From an uncultured Campylobacterota bacterium (lineage in GTDB: Bacteria > Campylobacterota > Campylobacteria > Campylobacterales > Sulfurovaceae), in the NCBI GenBank assembly GCA_937141405.1, contig CAKZQQ010000003.1:124001-188000 (forward strand): a stretch of 64,000 nt of DNA, read 5' to 3'. A program made the translations under genes and the position numbers. Positions within the stretch are counted from its first letter, which is position 1. Each line of letters begins with the position of its first letter. Of the stretch, positions 9,834 to 17,884 are shown piece by piece. Under the pieces are notes generated by a model that searched no databases, was not told the origin of the DNA, and saw only the letters and a list, made by a program, of their open reading frames with translations.

Positions 9834-10917
9834 TGTACGCTCACTCTCGCTCCTTCTTGGCGGGTTTTACTTCTTCTATTTTGCGCTCATCGGAATATAC
9901 ATTGTTTTTTTACCGAAAATACTCAGTGATCTAGACTACAGCGCCTTCGATGTGGGCATCATTTATGCCGCGGCGGCATTGATGCGTTTCGTAACCCCCT
10001 TTATCTTTAAGCATCTCTTTCATCTTGACTATAGAGTTTATCTCTATTCACTCTTGGTGATTTTACTAAGCGTTTTACTCTTTTCATGGAGTATGGAGCA
10101 CTTTTGGTTTTACTTAATCGCAAATCTAATATTTGGTGCGGCGATGGGGATATCTTTGCCCTATGTTGAGGCTATATCGCTCAAGGCTTTATCAAAACTC
10201 AGATATGGCAAAGTAAGACTTTGGGGTTCGATTGGATTTATGGCGATCGTGCTTGGTCTCTCTTTGGAGCATCTCTTTGCTTCGCTTATCGTAGTTGCTT
10301 CACTTATACTCCTCTTTGGTGCAATAGCAGGCAAGGAACACCCTTCGCAGATAAAAAGTGAGGGGGAGCACAACAGCTCATTTTCTTTAATAAAATATGC
10401 ACCTCTTTGGATATCTCTATTTTTGATGCAGTTGAGTTTTGGAGGATTTTATAACTTTTTTACTATCTATGAATCCGAGATTGGCATATCCTTGGATATG
10501 ATTCGATGGATGTGGATATTTGGCGTGATTTGCGAGATAGTTATGCTCTATTTTCAGGGTCCGCTCCTTCAAAAAAACTTGCTGCAAGTCATAAAAATCA
10601 CAACGCTAATCACTGCGCTAAGATGGTTTATACTCTATCTTTTCGGTCAAAATGTCTCTATGGTGTTTCTCTCACAATCTTTACATGCTTTTAGTTTTGC
10701 ACTCTATCATACTGCCGTTATCAGCTATCTTTTTTTGCTCTACAGTCAAAAAAAACTTGCGCAACAGTTCTATCTCGGCATCTCCTTTGGTCTTGGAGGA
10801 TCACTGGGGGCGCTTTTAGCAGGTAAACTCTATGGCGATAATCTCTTTTTATATGAGTCTCTTATTGCTCTTCTCGCGTTTGGAATTCTCTATTTTACAA
10901 AAAAGGAGCAAACATGA
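9823..10917 (+). CDS. MFS carrier, HcaT/nucleoside-symporter-like
   Basis: 364 residues with about twelve membrane helices; short for an MFS protein and without a long central loop. The motif LPYVEAISLKALSKLRYGKVRLWGSIGF is characteristic of the MFS_1-like/HcaT family (E. coli HcaT, LacY/NupG relatives), where the fourth-fifth helix junction bears YG..R.WGS.G. The substrate cannot be told. It overlaps the RDD gene and its stop overlaps the ATG of mobA, so all three are translated from one message. Confidence 0.8.
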   Translation: MKNNVRSLSLLLGGFYFFYFALIGIYIVFLPKILSDLDYSAFDVGIIYAAAALMRFVTPFIFKHLFHLDYRVYLYSLLVILLSVLLFSWSMEHFWFYLIANLIFGAAMGISLPYVEAISLKALSKLRYGKVRLWGSIGFMAIVLGLSLEHLFASLIVVASLILLFGAIAGKEHPSQIKSEGEHNSSFSLIKYAPLWISLFLMQLSFGGFYNFFTIYESEIGISLDMIRWMWIFGVICEIVMLYFQGPLLQKNLLQVIKITTLITALRWFILYLFGQNVSMVFLSQSLHAFSFALYHTAVISYLFLLYSQKKLAQQFYLGISFGLGGSLGALLAGKLYGDNLFLYESLIALLAFGILYFTKKEQT

Positions 10918-11477
10918 TAAAAGATGCCATCATCCTTGCAGGAGGCAAAAGCAGTCGCATGGGCAAAGACAAAGCGCTCTTACCTTTTAGAGAGTTTGCA
11001 AGTATGAGCGAGTTCCAGTATAGAAAGCTCGAAAAACTATTTTCAAACGTTTACATCTGCGCAAAAGAGGAGAAGTTTGACTTTAATGCTGCTATTATCA
11101 GAGATATCTACCCCATCCACTCACCACTTGCCGGGCTAATATCTATCTTTGAAACATTAGATGTCGATAGTGTGTTTATTTTGAGTGTTGATGCGCCGTT
11201 TGTAGATGAAGCAATCATTGAGACGATTAGGAATCAAGCTCAAAAGAGTAGTAGCCATGATGCCTTTATTGCTCTTAGCCCGAGCGGGCTTGAGCCTTTA
11301 TGCGGTGTTTATAGAAGATCAATTCTTCCATTAGCAAAAGAGCTTTTTAGTAAAGATATTCACAAGCTCAATCACCTCTTGAAACTCTCCAAGATGAAAG
11401 AGATTGCATTTGAAGAACAAGATAAATTCCTCAACCTCAACACACCCCAAGAGTATGAGGTAGCGCGTAGTTTATAG
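10914..11477 (+). CDS. mobA: Molybdenum cofactor guanylyltransferase
   Basis: 187 residues. The nucleotide-binding signature LAGGKSSRMGKDKALLPF (about 8-25) and the metal-binding SVDAPFVDEAII (about 99-110) are those of MobA, which attaches GMP to Mo-molybdopterin to give the bis-MGD cofactor. That cofactor is needed by the Psr-type molybdoenzyme encoded at 34.4-36.8 kb. It overlaps the MFS gene by four bases (ATGA). Two bases separate its stop from the convergent Sel1 gene. Confidence 0.93.
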   Translation: MIKDAIILAGGKSSRMGKDKALLPFREFASMSEFQYRKLEKLFSNVYICAKEEKFDFNAAIIRDIYPIHSPLAGLISIFETLDVDSVFILSVDAPFVDEAIIETIRNQAQKSSSHDAFIALSPSGLEPLCGVYRRSILPLAKELFSKDIHKLNHLLKLSKMKEIAFEEQDKFLNLNTPQEYEVARSL

Positions 11478-11479
11478 TC

Positions 11480-12208
11480 CTATTTTTTGAGCTTACCGTA
11501 GTATTCGCAGCCTTGTTTATCGCCAAGGTCACACCCTTTTTTGTAGAGCTTAAGCGCCGTATCTTTATCTTTTTTTACTGCATCTCCATACTCATACATA
11601 CCGCCCAAGTTTGAACACCCCACGGCAACATCTCCATCGCATGCCTCTTTGTAATACTCAACAGCTTTATAGAGATCACGCTCAACACCCTCGCCTCTAT
11701 CGTATAAAAGTCCAAGGTTGTTACACCCAATCTTCGTTCCTCCTTTGCATGCTCTATCATAATACATATAAGCTTTTTTGAAATCTTTTTCTACGCCGGT
11801 CTCATTGTAGTTCATAAAACCTGCATTGAAACAACTGAGTGCATCGCCTCCATTACAGCCTTTTACATAAAGATCATAAGCCTTTTGATAGTCTTGCTTG
11901 AGTGTTTTTCCATTTTCATACATCTTTGCAAGATTATAGCACCCTAAAGAGTCTTTGAGTTCGCATGCTTTTTCATAATACTCAGAAGCCGTTTTTGGAT
12001 CTTCTGCGGTCCCTTCGCCATTATAATTCATAACACCGTATTCATTGCAGCTATAGGCCTCGCCTTTTTCGCAAGACTCCTTAAAAATAGAGAGCGCTTT
12101 TTCATAATTCTCTTTTTCAAGCTCTTTTTGCCCATCCTCAAAACCCGCGGCACCACTTACACTAAAAATGCCCGCAACAAATACTGCTAGTACAAAAAAC
12201 TTCTTCAT
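11480..12208 (-). CDS. Secreted Sel1-repeat protein, HcpA-like (Cys-rich)
   Basis: 242 residues with a signal peptide (cleavage near SGAAG). It consists of about six Sel1-like repeats of 36 residues, each with the paired Cys pattern of the Helicobacter Hcp family (A..YY..AC..G...GC.NLG..Y..G). In that family the Cys pairs form disulfides across each helix pair; several members bind penicillin-like ligands or act as secreted effectors. No partner is obvious from the neighbourhood. Its promoter must lie in the 12209-12387 region shared with divergent hcp. Confidence 0.85.
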   Translation of the reverse strand: MKKFFVLAVFVAGIFSVSGAAGFEDGQKELEKENYEKALSIFKESCEKGEAYSCNEYGVMNYNGEGTAEDPKTASEYYEKACELKDSLGCYNLAKMYENGKTLKQDYQKAYDLYVKGCNGGDALSCFNAGFMNYNETGVEKDFKKAYMYYDRACKGGTKIGCNNLGLLYDRGEGVERDLYKAVEYYKEACDGDVAVGCSNLGGMYEYGDAVKKDKDTALKLYKKGCDLGDKQGCEYYGKLKK

Positions 12209-12314
12209 GGTCTAATCCTTTTATTTTTACGCCGAATTCTAGGATAATTTTACAATATAAATATAAAAGAATAGTGTTTAAGTCGCACTGATTCTAATCA
12301 AAATATACAATTTT

Positions 12315-12330
12315 ATTGATATTGGTCAAT
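12315..12330 (+). promoter_or_regulatory. FNR/Crp-type operator upstream of hcp
   Basis: ATTGAT-ATTG-GTCAAT is a palindrome with one mismatch to the FNR consensus TTGAT-N4-ATCAA. Its centre (12322.5) is 41.5 bases before the start of transcription expected from the -10 box at 12352-12357, the class II activator position. Confidence 0.75.
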
Positions 12331-12351
12331 GATTTAATCTTTTATAGCAAA

Positions 12352-12357
12352 TATAAT
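12352..12357 (+). promoter_or_regulatory. -10 box of the hcp promoter
   Basis: Perfect TATAAT, 31 bases before the hcp ATG; predicted transcription start about 12364. No -35 box is visible, consistent with dependence on an activator bound at 12315-12330. Confidence 0.65.
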
Positions 12358-12387
12358 AGACCTTGCATTTCACATAAAGGAGTAAAA

Positions 12388-13818
12388 ATGTTTGATATGT
12401 TTAGTGGTAAAAAAGAGGATGTAGCGAGTAAAAATATCGATATGTTTTGTTATCAATGCGAGATGAGTATGGTTGGTGGCTGTGGTTCTAACGGTCAAGA
12501 TATCGGCATTTGCGGCAAGAGTGCACTTGAGTCAAGATTGCAAGATATGATGATTTTTGGAGTAAAAGGATTGGCTGCTTATAGATCACACGCAAGAGAA
12601 CTTATCAATGAGGGCTCCCAAGAAGACAGAGATAGACTTTTAAAAATCGATGATGTGATATCCCAGAGTATGTATTTTACGCTTACTAATGTCAATTTCA
12701 ACTTTGATGAGCATATAGCACAGCTTATGAAACTTGGAAGTGCAGGCGTTGAGGTATTGGATCTCTTAAGTGATTCACACACAAAACATTTTGGGGTTCC
12801 AACACCTGTAAAAATCACGCAAAACAGAGCTGAAGGGCATGCCATCTTAGTAAGTGGTCATAATCTTGATATGCTTAGCGAGCTTCTAAAAAGGATAAAA
12901 GAGAGAAGATTGGAGGAAAAGATAAATGTCTATACGCATTCTGAGATGCTGCCGGCACACGGATATCCTCACTTAAGAGAATACAAAAATCTTAAGGGAA
13001 ATATCGGCAAGGCATGGTTTGATCAAACGGGACTTTTTAGCAAATGGCAAGGTGCTATCGTGGTCAATACGAACTGTATCGTCCCTAGAGATAAATCTAC
13101 CAAAGTCGACAATTATATAGACAGAATCTACACCTATGATATAGTCGGTATAGAGGGAGCAAAAAAAATAGAAAACAATGATTATGATGCATTGATTGAT
13201 CATGCACTACAGCTACCTAAAGTAAGTGGTTTTGAGAGTGATGAGACGTTAACTACAGGGCATCACTATAAAACTATTTTGACGCTTGCCCCACAAATTC
13301 TTGAAGCGGTAAGCGAAGGCAAGATAACAAAATTCTTTGTCATCGCAGGCTGTGACGCACCGGGTAAGGGCGGTGAATATTTTAGAGAAATGGCAAAAGA
13401 GTTACCGCCAAGTGCTGTTATCATCACATCTAGTTGTGGAAAATTTAGATTTAATGATATAGATTTCGGAAATGTTCCCGGCACACAGATTCCTAGATAT
13501 TTAGATCTAGGACAATGCAATGATTCTAATGGCGCTGTTCATATAGCAATAGCTGTTGCGAATGCTTTAGGAGTAAAAGACCTCAATGATCTGCCTGTAG
13601 AGATAGTTCTAAGCTGGATGGAACAAAAAGCCGTCATTATACTTTTGGCACTATTTAGTTTGGGGATTAAAAATATATATTTAGGCCCGAAAGCCCCGCA
13701 ATTTATCAATAGTGATATAGCAAAATTTTTAGTTGATACTTTTAATATTCATGTTATCGACAACCCAAAAGAACCTCAAATTCAAGCCAAAAAAGACTTA
13801 GAAGAATTACTTGCATAA
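12388..13818 (+). CDS. hcp: Hybrid-cluster protein (hydroxylamine / NO reductase)
   Basis: 476 residues from the ATG at 12388, chosen for the AAAGGAG at 12376-12382; a longer reading frame starts inside the promoter. The N-terminal cluster motif is C-x2-C-x7-C-x9-C (Cys 21, 24, 32, 42). Hybrid-cluster ligands are seen in SEMLPAHGYPHL, VNTNCIVP, IAGCDAPGKGGEYF, SSCGKFRFND and LGQCNDSNGA. Hcp reduces hydroxylamine and NO in the cytosol under anaerobic nitrosative stress. It is shorter than E. coli Hcp (550), matching the reduced class III type. A Crp/Fnr gene follows convergently, and an FNR-type site precedes it. Confidence 0.95.
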   Translation: MFDMFSGKKEDVASKNIDMFCYQCEMSMVGGCGSNGQDIGICGKSALESRLQDMMIFGVKGLAAYRSHARELINEGSQEDRDRLLKIDDVISQSMYFTLTNVNFNFDEHIAQLMKLGSAGVEVLDLLSDSHTKHFGVPTPVKITQNRAEGHAILVSGHNLDMLSELLKRIKERRLEEKINVYTHSEMLPAHGYPHLREYKNLKGNIGKAWFDQTGLFSKWQGAIVVNTNCIVPRDKSTKVDNYIDRIYTYDIVGIEGAKKIENNDYDALIDHALQLPKVSGFESDETLTTGHHYKTILTLAPQILEAVSEGKITKFFVIAGCDAPGKGGEYFREMAKELPPSAVIITSSCGKFRFNDIDFGNVPGTQIPRYLDLGQCNDSNGAVHIAIAVANALGVKDLNDLPVEIVLSWMEQKAVIILLALFSLGIKNIYLGPKAPQFINSDIAKFLVDTFNIHVIDNPKEPQIQAKKDLEELLA

Positions 13819-13825
13819 ATATGAC

Positions 13826-13851
13826 AGCTCCTCTTTTAAAAGAGAGGGGCT
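13826..13851. terminator. Hairpin between hcp and the convergent Crp/Fnr gene
   Basis: AGCTCCTCT and AGAGGGGCT pair (one G-U) around TTTAAAAG. It overlaps the stop of the regulator gene. There is no U-tract in the hcp direction, so its strength as a terminator is uncertain. Confidence 0.5.
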
Positions 13852-14482
13852 AAAAAAACTCTTTTAATTTTTCTCTATCTATGACGGTAAATTTATTTTT
13901 ATTGTTTTCCAATATCCCGTATTCTTTGAATTTTTTCAGATTTCTTGAGAGTGTCTCGGGGGTTATAAACAGCATTGAAGCAATTTGATGTTGTTTTTGA
14001 GCGACAAAGACATCTTCATTTTCATAGATGAAATTGGCTATTTTTGCCTGTGAGCTTAAAAGAAGATTTTGCTGAATGACCGTATCTAAAAACTTCATTT
14101 TTTTAGTCAATGAGCCTATAACTTGCATAGACAGTGCCGGATATCGCTGCAACAATATTTGAAAATCTGTAAATTTTATCTTTGCTATATAGCCTTCGGT
14201 AATCATCTTACAGCTAGCCGGGAAGCACATATTCTCAAAGTTAGCCAGCTCTGCAATCAGAGACTGTGCTTTGAAGTTATGGAGCAAAAGCTCATTGCCT
14301 TTGTTATCAACCCTATAAACTTTTGCTGTTCCTTCAAGAAGCATATGCAGATAGTCAGAATTTTCACCCTCAAGAAAGATAGTATCATTTTTATTTTTAT
14401 GTAAAATATTTACTACTTTGTTAACATATTCTAGTTGATGTTTTGGTAACATTTGAAATAGCTTAATATGGTTGATTTGCAT
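13850..14482 (-). CDS. Crp/Fnr-family transcription regulator (likely controls hcp)
   Basis: 210 residues: cyclic-nucleotide-binding-like beta barrel (about 10-120), a long dimer helix and a C-terminal winged helix. The recognition helix region TPETLSRNLKKF carries E-x2-SR, the FNR-type residues that read TTGAT, in keeping with the operator before hcp. The N-terminus lacks the Cys cluster of oxygen-sensing FNR; only Cys 86 and 91 (MCFPASC) are near each other. By position and site it is an HcpR/NssR-like NO or nitrosative-stress regulator. The effector is unknown; the protein could bind haem or a metal instead. Confidence 0.8.
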   Translation of the reverse strand: MQINHIKLFQMLPKHQLEYVNKVVNILHKNKNDTIFLEGENSDYLHMLLEGTAKVYRVDNKGNELLLHNFKAQSLIAELANFENMCFPASCKMITEGYIAKIKFTDFQILLQRYPALSMQVIGSLTKKMKFLDTVIQQNLLLSSQAKIANFIYENEDVFVAQKQHQIASMLFITPETLSRNLKKFKEYGILENNKNKFTVIDREKLKEFF

Positions 14483-14633
14483 CTACGCCGTATCCTTCCG
14501 ATTAATAAATTAGTCTATAGCACTAATGTTAATTGGAGATTAAGCAGTATCGCTTTTTTTAAGAAAACGCTAAATAAATCTTGTGGGAGGGGATGAAATA
14601 TCTTATAGATAATTTAAGTATGCTCAAAGAGAA

Positions 14634-15527
14634 TTACTTCTCTTCGATCATACTCGCCATCATCTTTTTGGTAAAGAATGTAAATTTGTCAAAAAGCTCG
14701 CTGTGGAATTTATCTTTATGATAGACCATAGAAAACTCTCTTTTGCAGTCAAACTTTTTCACAGGAACCTGATAAAGCTTCCCTGCTTTGATATCTTCTT
14801 CAACTGCAACTTTTGAAAGGCAGGAAAATGTCTCCTTGCCTTTAAGTATGCTTTTTATAGACTCAGTATGCCCAAGCTCTAGAAAGATGTTGAGATTGTT
14901 GATTTTCCCCTTGATGCACTCTAAAAATGTATCTCTTGTGCCACTCCCGTTTTCTCTAAGTACCCATTTTTGTGAATCAAGAGAATCGATAAAGCAAGGC
15001 TCCTCAAAGCCCTCTTTTGCGGTAACAATAATCAGCTCATCCAGTGCTACCTTCTCGGCGATAACTTCAGGATCTTTTACGTTTCCTTCAACAAATCCTA
15101 CATCAAGTTGTCCCTCTTTTATAAGATCGACAATCTTTTTAGTATTGCCCTCTTTAAGGGATATCTTAACTTCCGGGTAGCTTTGCATATATCCACAGAC
15201 GATGCTCGGCATAAAATAATCAACTATTGTGGTACTTGCTCCAACTCTAATCATCCCCTTGTTCACAGAATTTTGGAACTCATGTTCGATGTCATAAACT
15301 TTTTTATATAACGGTTTGATCTCTTTACAAAAAGCTCTTCCGGTTTCATTTAAGATTAGTTTTTTATTCATCCTATCAAAGAGAGGACGCCCCAAAACAG
15401 ACTCTAATTCCTTAATCGACATTGAAATTGCCGATTGACTCAACCCCATCTCCTTGGCTACATTCGTCAAATGCCCCAATTCGACTACGTTCAAAAATAT
15501 TTCCACTTGTCTTAGTGTAATACTCAT
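14634..15527 (-). CDS. LysR-type transcriptional regulator (YeiE-like)
   Basis: 297 residues. The helix-turn-helix (residues about 15-45, AKEMGLSQSAISMSIKELE) and the periplasmic-binding-fold effector domain are typical of LysR regulators; GASTTIVDYFMPSIV and GQLDVGFVEG match the CysB/CbbR/YeiE group. It is divergent from a YeiH-type membrane protein, the same arrangement as yeiE-yeiH in E. coli, so it most likely controls that gene and itself. The effector is not known. Confidence 0.85.
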   Translation of the reverse strand: MSITLRQVEIFLNVVELGHLTNVAKEMGLSQSAISMSIKELESVLGRPLFDRMNKKLILNETGRAFCKEIKPLYKKVYDIEHEFQNSVNKGMIRVGASTTIVDYFMPSIVCGYMQSYPEVKISLKEGNTKKIVDLIKEGQLDVGFVEGNVKDPEVIAEKVALDELIIVTAKEGFEEPCFIDSLDSQKWVLRENGSGTRDTFLECIKGKINNLNIFLELGHTESIKSILKGKETFSCLSKVAVEEDIKAGKLYQVPVKKFDCKREFSMVYHKDKFHSELFDKFTFFTKKMMASMIEEK

Positions 15528-15605
15528 ATCATTTCCTTTTTTGCATCAGTTATTTTTATAATGATTAAATTATTTATTAATTTTACTATTATACAGATTT
15601 TAACT

Positions 15606-15627
15606 ATAATTTTGTTTATAAAATTAT
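15606..15627. promoter_or_regulatory. Inverted repeat between the LysR and YeiH-like genes
   Basis: ATAATTTT-N6-AAAATTAT is a perfect 8-base inverted repeat in the 124-base divergent spacer, 25 bases before the YeiH-like start. It has the T-N11-A form of a LysR site, but it is pure AT, so chance is possible. Confidence 0.4.
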
Positions 15628-15651
15628 AATAGTACAAAAAAGGAAGTTATT

Positions 15652-16704
15652 TTGTTTAAAAAAATAGACAAAGGGATGATTTTAGGCATCTTTTTAGTCG
15701 CCATATTCTCATTATTAGCGACAATTATATCACATATTGACTTTATAGAAAGATATGGAATATCCGCTTTAGTAATAGGTATTGTCATGGGTATGATATA
15801 TGCAAATAGCGTTGGGCACATAGAGCCTAAGGAGTGGGGGAAAGGGATAACTTTTAGTGCCAAAAAGATTCTTCGGTTTGCCATTGTGTTTTATGGGTTT
15901 AGAATAACATTTCAAGAGATAGCCTCCGTAGGTGCCGAAGGGGCTCTCGTTTCACTCATAATGTTAAGCTCAACTTTTATATTGGGTATATTTGCAGGAG
16001 TTAAGCTTCTAAAAATGGATAGAGACACCTCTATCCTCAACGCAGCAGGCGCTTCTGTCTGTGGTGCGGCAGCGGTTCTTGCAACAGAGCCTGTTCTCAA
16101 AGCCCAAGAGTATAAGGTAGCAATTGCCGTATCTATGGTTGTCCTCTTTGGGACAATCTCCATGTTTCTCTATCCTGCGCTTTACTCATTATTAATCGAA
16201 AATCCGAATAGCATCTTTCATATGAGCCCAAAAGAGTTTGGTATCTACACCGGCGGAAGTATCCATGAAGTTGCACAAGTTGTTGCTGTGCCTTTTTCCA
16301 TTCCAAATCATCCTGAGATTATGGCAAATAGTGCCATAATCGTTAAAATGACTCGGGTGATGATGATTGCTCCTTTGCTTATCATCCTTGGGCTGTGGTT
16401 GAGTCTAAAAGAGAGTGAGTCCAAATCAAATAAAGTAAAACTTGTTATCCCTTGGTTCGCTGTTTATTTTATCGCTGTTGCAGGCTTTCACTCTTTAAAT
16501 ATCGTTCCAAAAAATATCGTGGAGATGATTAACTACGTAGATACTTTTTTGCTTACTATGGCTATGACGGCTCTTGGTATGGGGACAAAGTTTGCAAACT
16601 TTAAGACTGCAGGAGCGGCTCCATTTTATGGAGCCCTTATTATGTTTGTTTGGCTTGTGATTGGTGGATTTTTAGTCACGAAAATGGTCTGCTCTGTTAT
16701 CTAA
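15652..16704 (+). CDS. YeiH-family (UPF0324) membrane transporter, putative sulfate/sulfite exporter
   Basis: 350 residues with about ten membrane helices. The GASVCGAAAVLATEPVLKA segment (about 134-152) and GGSIHEVAQVVA (about 201-212) are the two hallmark loops of the YeiH/UPF0324 family, sometimes annotated as sulfate exporters. The start is TTG at 15652, with AAGGAAG seven bases upstream. It is divergent from the LysR gene that probably regulates it. The transported compound is not established for this family. Confidence 0.85.
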   Translation: MFKKIDKGMILGIFLVAIFSLLATIISHIDFIERYGISALVIGIVMGMIYANSVGHIEPKEWGKGITFSAKKILRFAIVFYGFRITFQEIASVGAEGALVSLIMLSSTFILGIFAGVKLLKMDRDTSILNAAGASVCGAAAVLATEPVLKAQEYKVAIAVSMVVLFGTISMFLYPALYSLLIENPNSIFHMSPKEFGIYTGGSIHEVAQVVAVPFSIPNHPEIMANSAIIVKMTRVMMIAPLLIILGLWLSLKESESKSNKVKLVIPWFAVYFIAVAGFHSLNIVPKNIVEMINYVDTFLLTMAMTALGMGTKFANFKTAGAAPFYGALIMFVWLVIGGFLVTKMVCSVI

Positions 16705-16714
16705 GGGCAGAGAA

Positions 16715-17884
16715 TCATCTTTCGTGAAACGCCTCAGATACGGTTTTGATAATCGGTTTGGCGATATACTCAAATACCGTTCTATTTCCGGTAATGATAT
16801 CAACATTGGTTGTCATACCCGGAGTCACCTCTATCTTTTTCCCTGTTTTTGAGATAAGCTCTGTATTGTCAAGTTTGATACGAACCGTAAAATAACTCTT
16901 CTCTCCATCGGAAGTCTTCTCTTTGAGTGCATCAGGGGAGATATAGATAACCTCTCCATCAAATATTCCGTAGATTGTGTAGTCATACGCATCAAGTTTT
17001 ACAGCAGCCTTTTGCCCTTTTTTGATAAATGAAATATCTGCAGGCTCTAGCTTCGCCTCGACTATAAGCTGATCCCCAAAAGGAACAAGCTCCATAATCA
17101 CATCGCCGGGTCTTACTCTAGCACCTTTTGTAGTGATAAGAATATTTTTGACGATAGAGTCAATAGGCGCATAGATATCTGTTCTCTCCAACGTGATTTT
17201 TTTATCCGCAAACTCTTGCAGTTTTGTTGAGAGCTCCTCTTCTGCTTTTGTCATATCTGTCTGTGAATCTTGAAAATATTTATTTCTTATGTTGGATATT
17301 TTTCCTTTAAGCTCCGATACCTTTGCTTTGAGTCGGATAATCTCGGTTGCACCGATATCGCCGGTTTCAAGAAGCGGCATATTGAGAGCAAGCTCTTGGT
17401 TGGCAAGATCCAAAGATTCATTGAGTGCAGATATCTCATCATTAAGCACTTGTTGTCTTCTTTGGAAGAGCTGTGTTTGGTTAGAGATAAACTCGGGGTA
17501 ATCATGCACGCTTTTAGGGAACTCCGGCTTACCGCCAAAAACCTCCGCCTTGAGCCTCGCGAGTGTTGCTTGAAGTGCTGCGACTTTCGCCTTGGCATCT
17601 TCATAGGCGGCTTCTGCTCTCTCTTTTTGCAAAGAGACCAACATCTCGCCTCTGTGAACAAACTGCCCCTCTTTTACATCTATCTTCTCGATAACACCAT
17701 CGTCATACGCTTGTATCTCTTGTGTTTTAGCAGTTGCAACTATCTGTCCCGGAGCCTTGGAGGTTCTATTGATTGAGGCAATATTTGACCAAATCAAAAA
17801 TGGTATGATAAGCAAAAAGAGAGAACCGTATACGATCCATGTTGGATTCATTTTGACCATGTAAGGAAGATTATTTTGGTTCAT
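16715..17884 (-). CDS. Type I secretion membrane-fusion protein (HlyD family)
   Basis: 389 residues: a short cytoplasmic N-terminus, one membrane helix (about 15-33), a beta-barrel/lipoyl half motif (APGQIVATAKTQEIQAYDDGVIEKIDVKEGQFVHRGEMLVSL in pieces), a long coiled coil (about 85-220) and the second lipoyl half ending in the beta-barrel with GMTTNVDIITGNRTVFEYI. It should bridge the inner-membrane ABC exporter and the TolC channel. It overlaps the upstream ABC gene by 14 bases. Length and motifs fit LapC/HlyD of large-adhesin or RTX exporters. Confidence 0.9.
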   Translation of the reverse strand: MNQNNLPYMVKMNPTWIVYGSLFLLIIPFLIWSNIASINRTSKAPGQIVATAKTQEIQAYDDGVIEKIDVKEGQFVHRGEMLVSLQKERAEAAYEDAKAKVAALQATLARLKAEVFGGKPEFPKSVHDYPEFISNQTQLFQRRQQVLNDEISALNESLDLANQELALNMPLLETGDIGATEIIRLKAKVSELKGKISNIRNKYFQDSQTDMTKAEEELSTKLQEFADKKITLERTDIYAPIDSIVKNILITTKGARVRPGDVIMELVPFGDQLIVEAKLEPADISFIKKGQKAAVKLDAYDYTIYGIFDGEVIYISPDALKEKTSDGEKSYFTVRIKLDNTELISKTGKKIEVTPGMTTNVDIITGNRTVFEYIAKPIIKTVSEAFHER

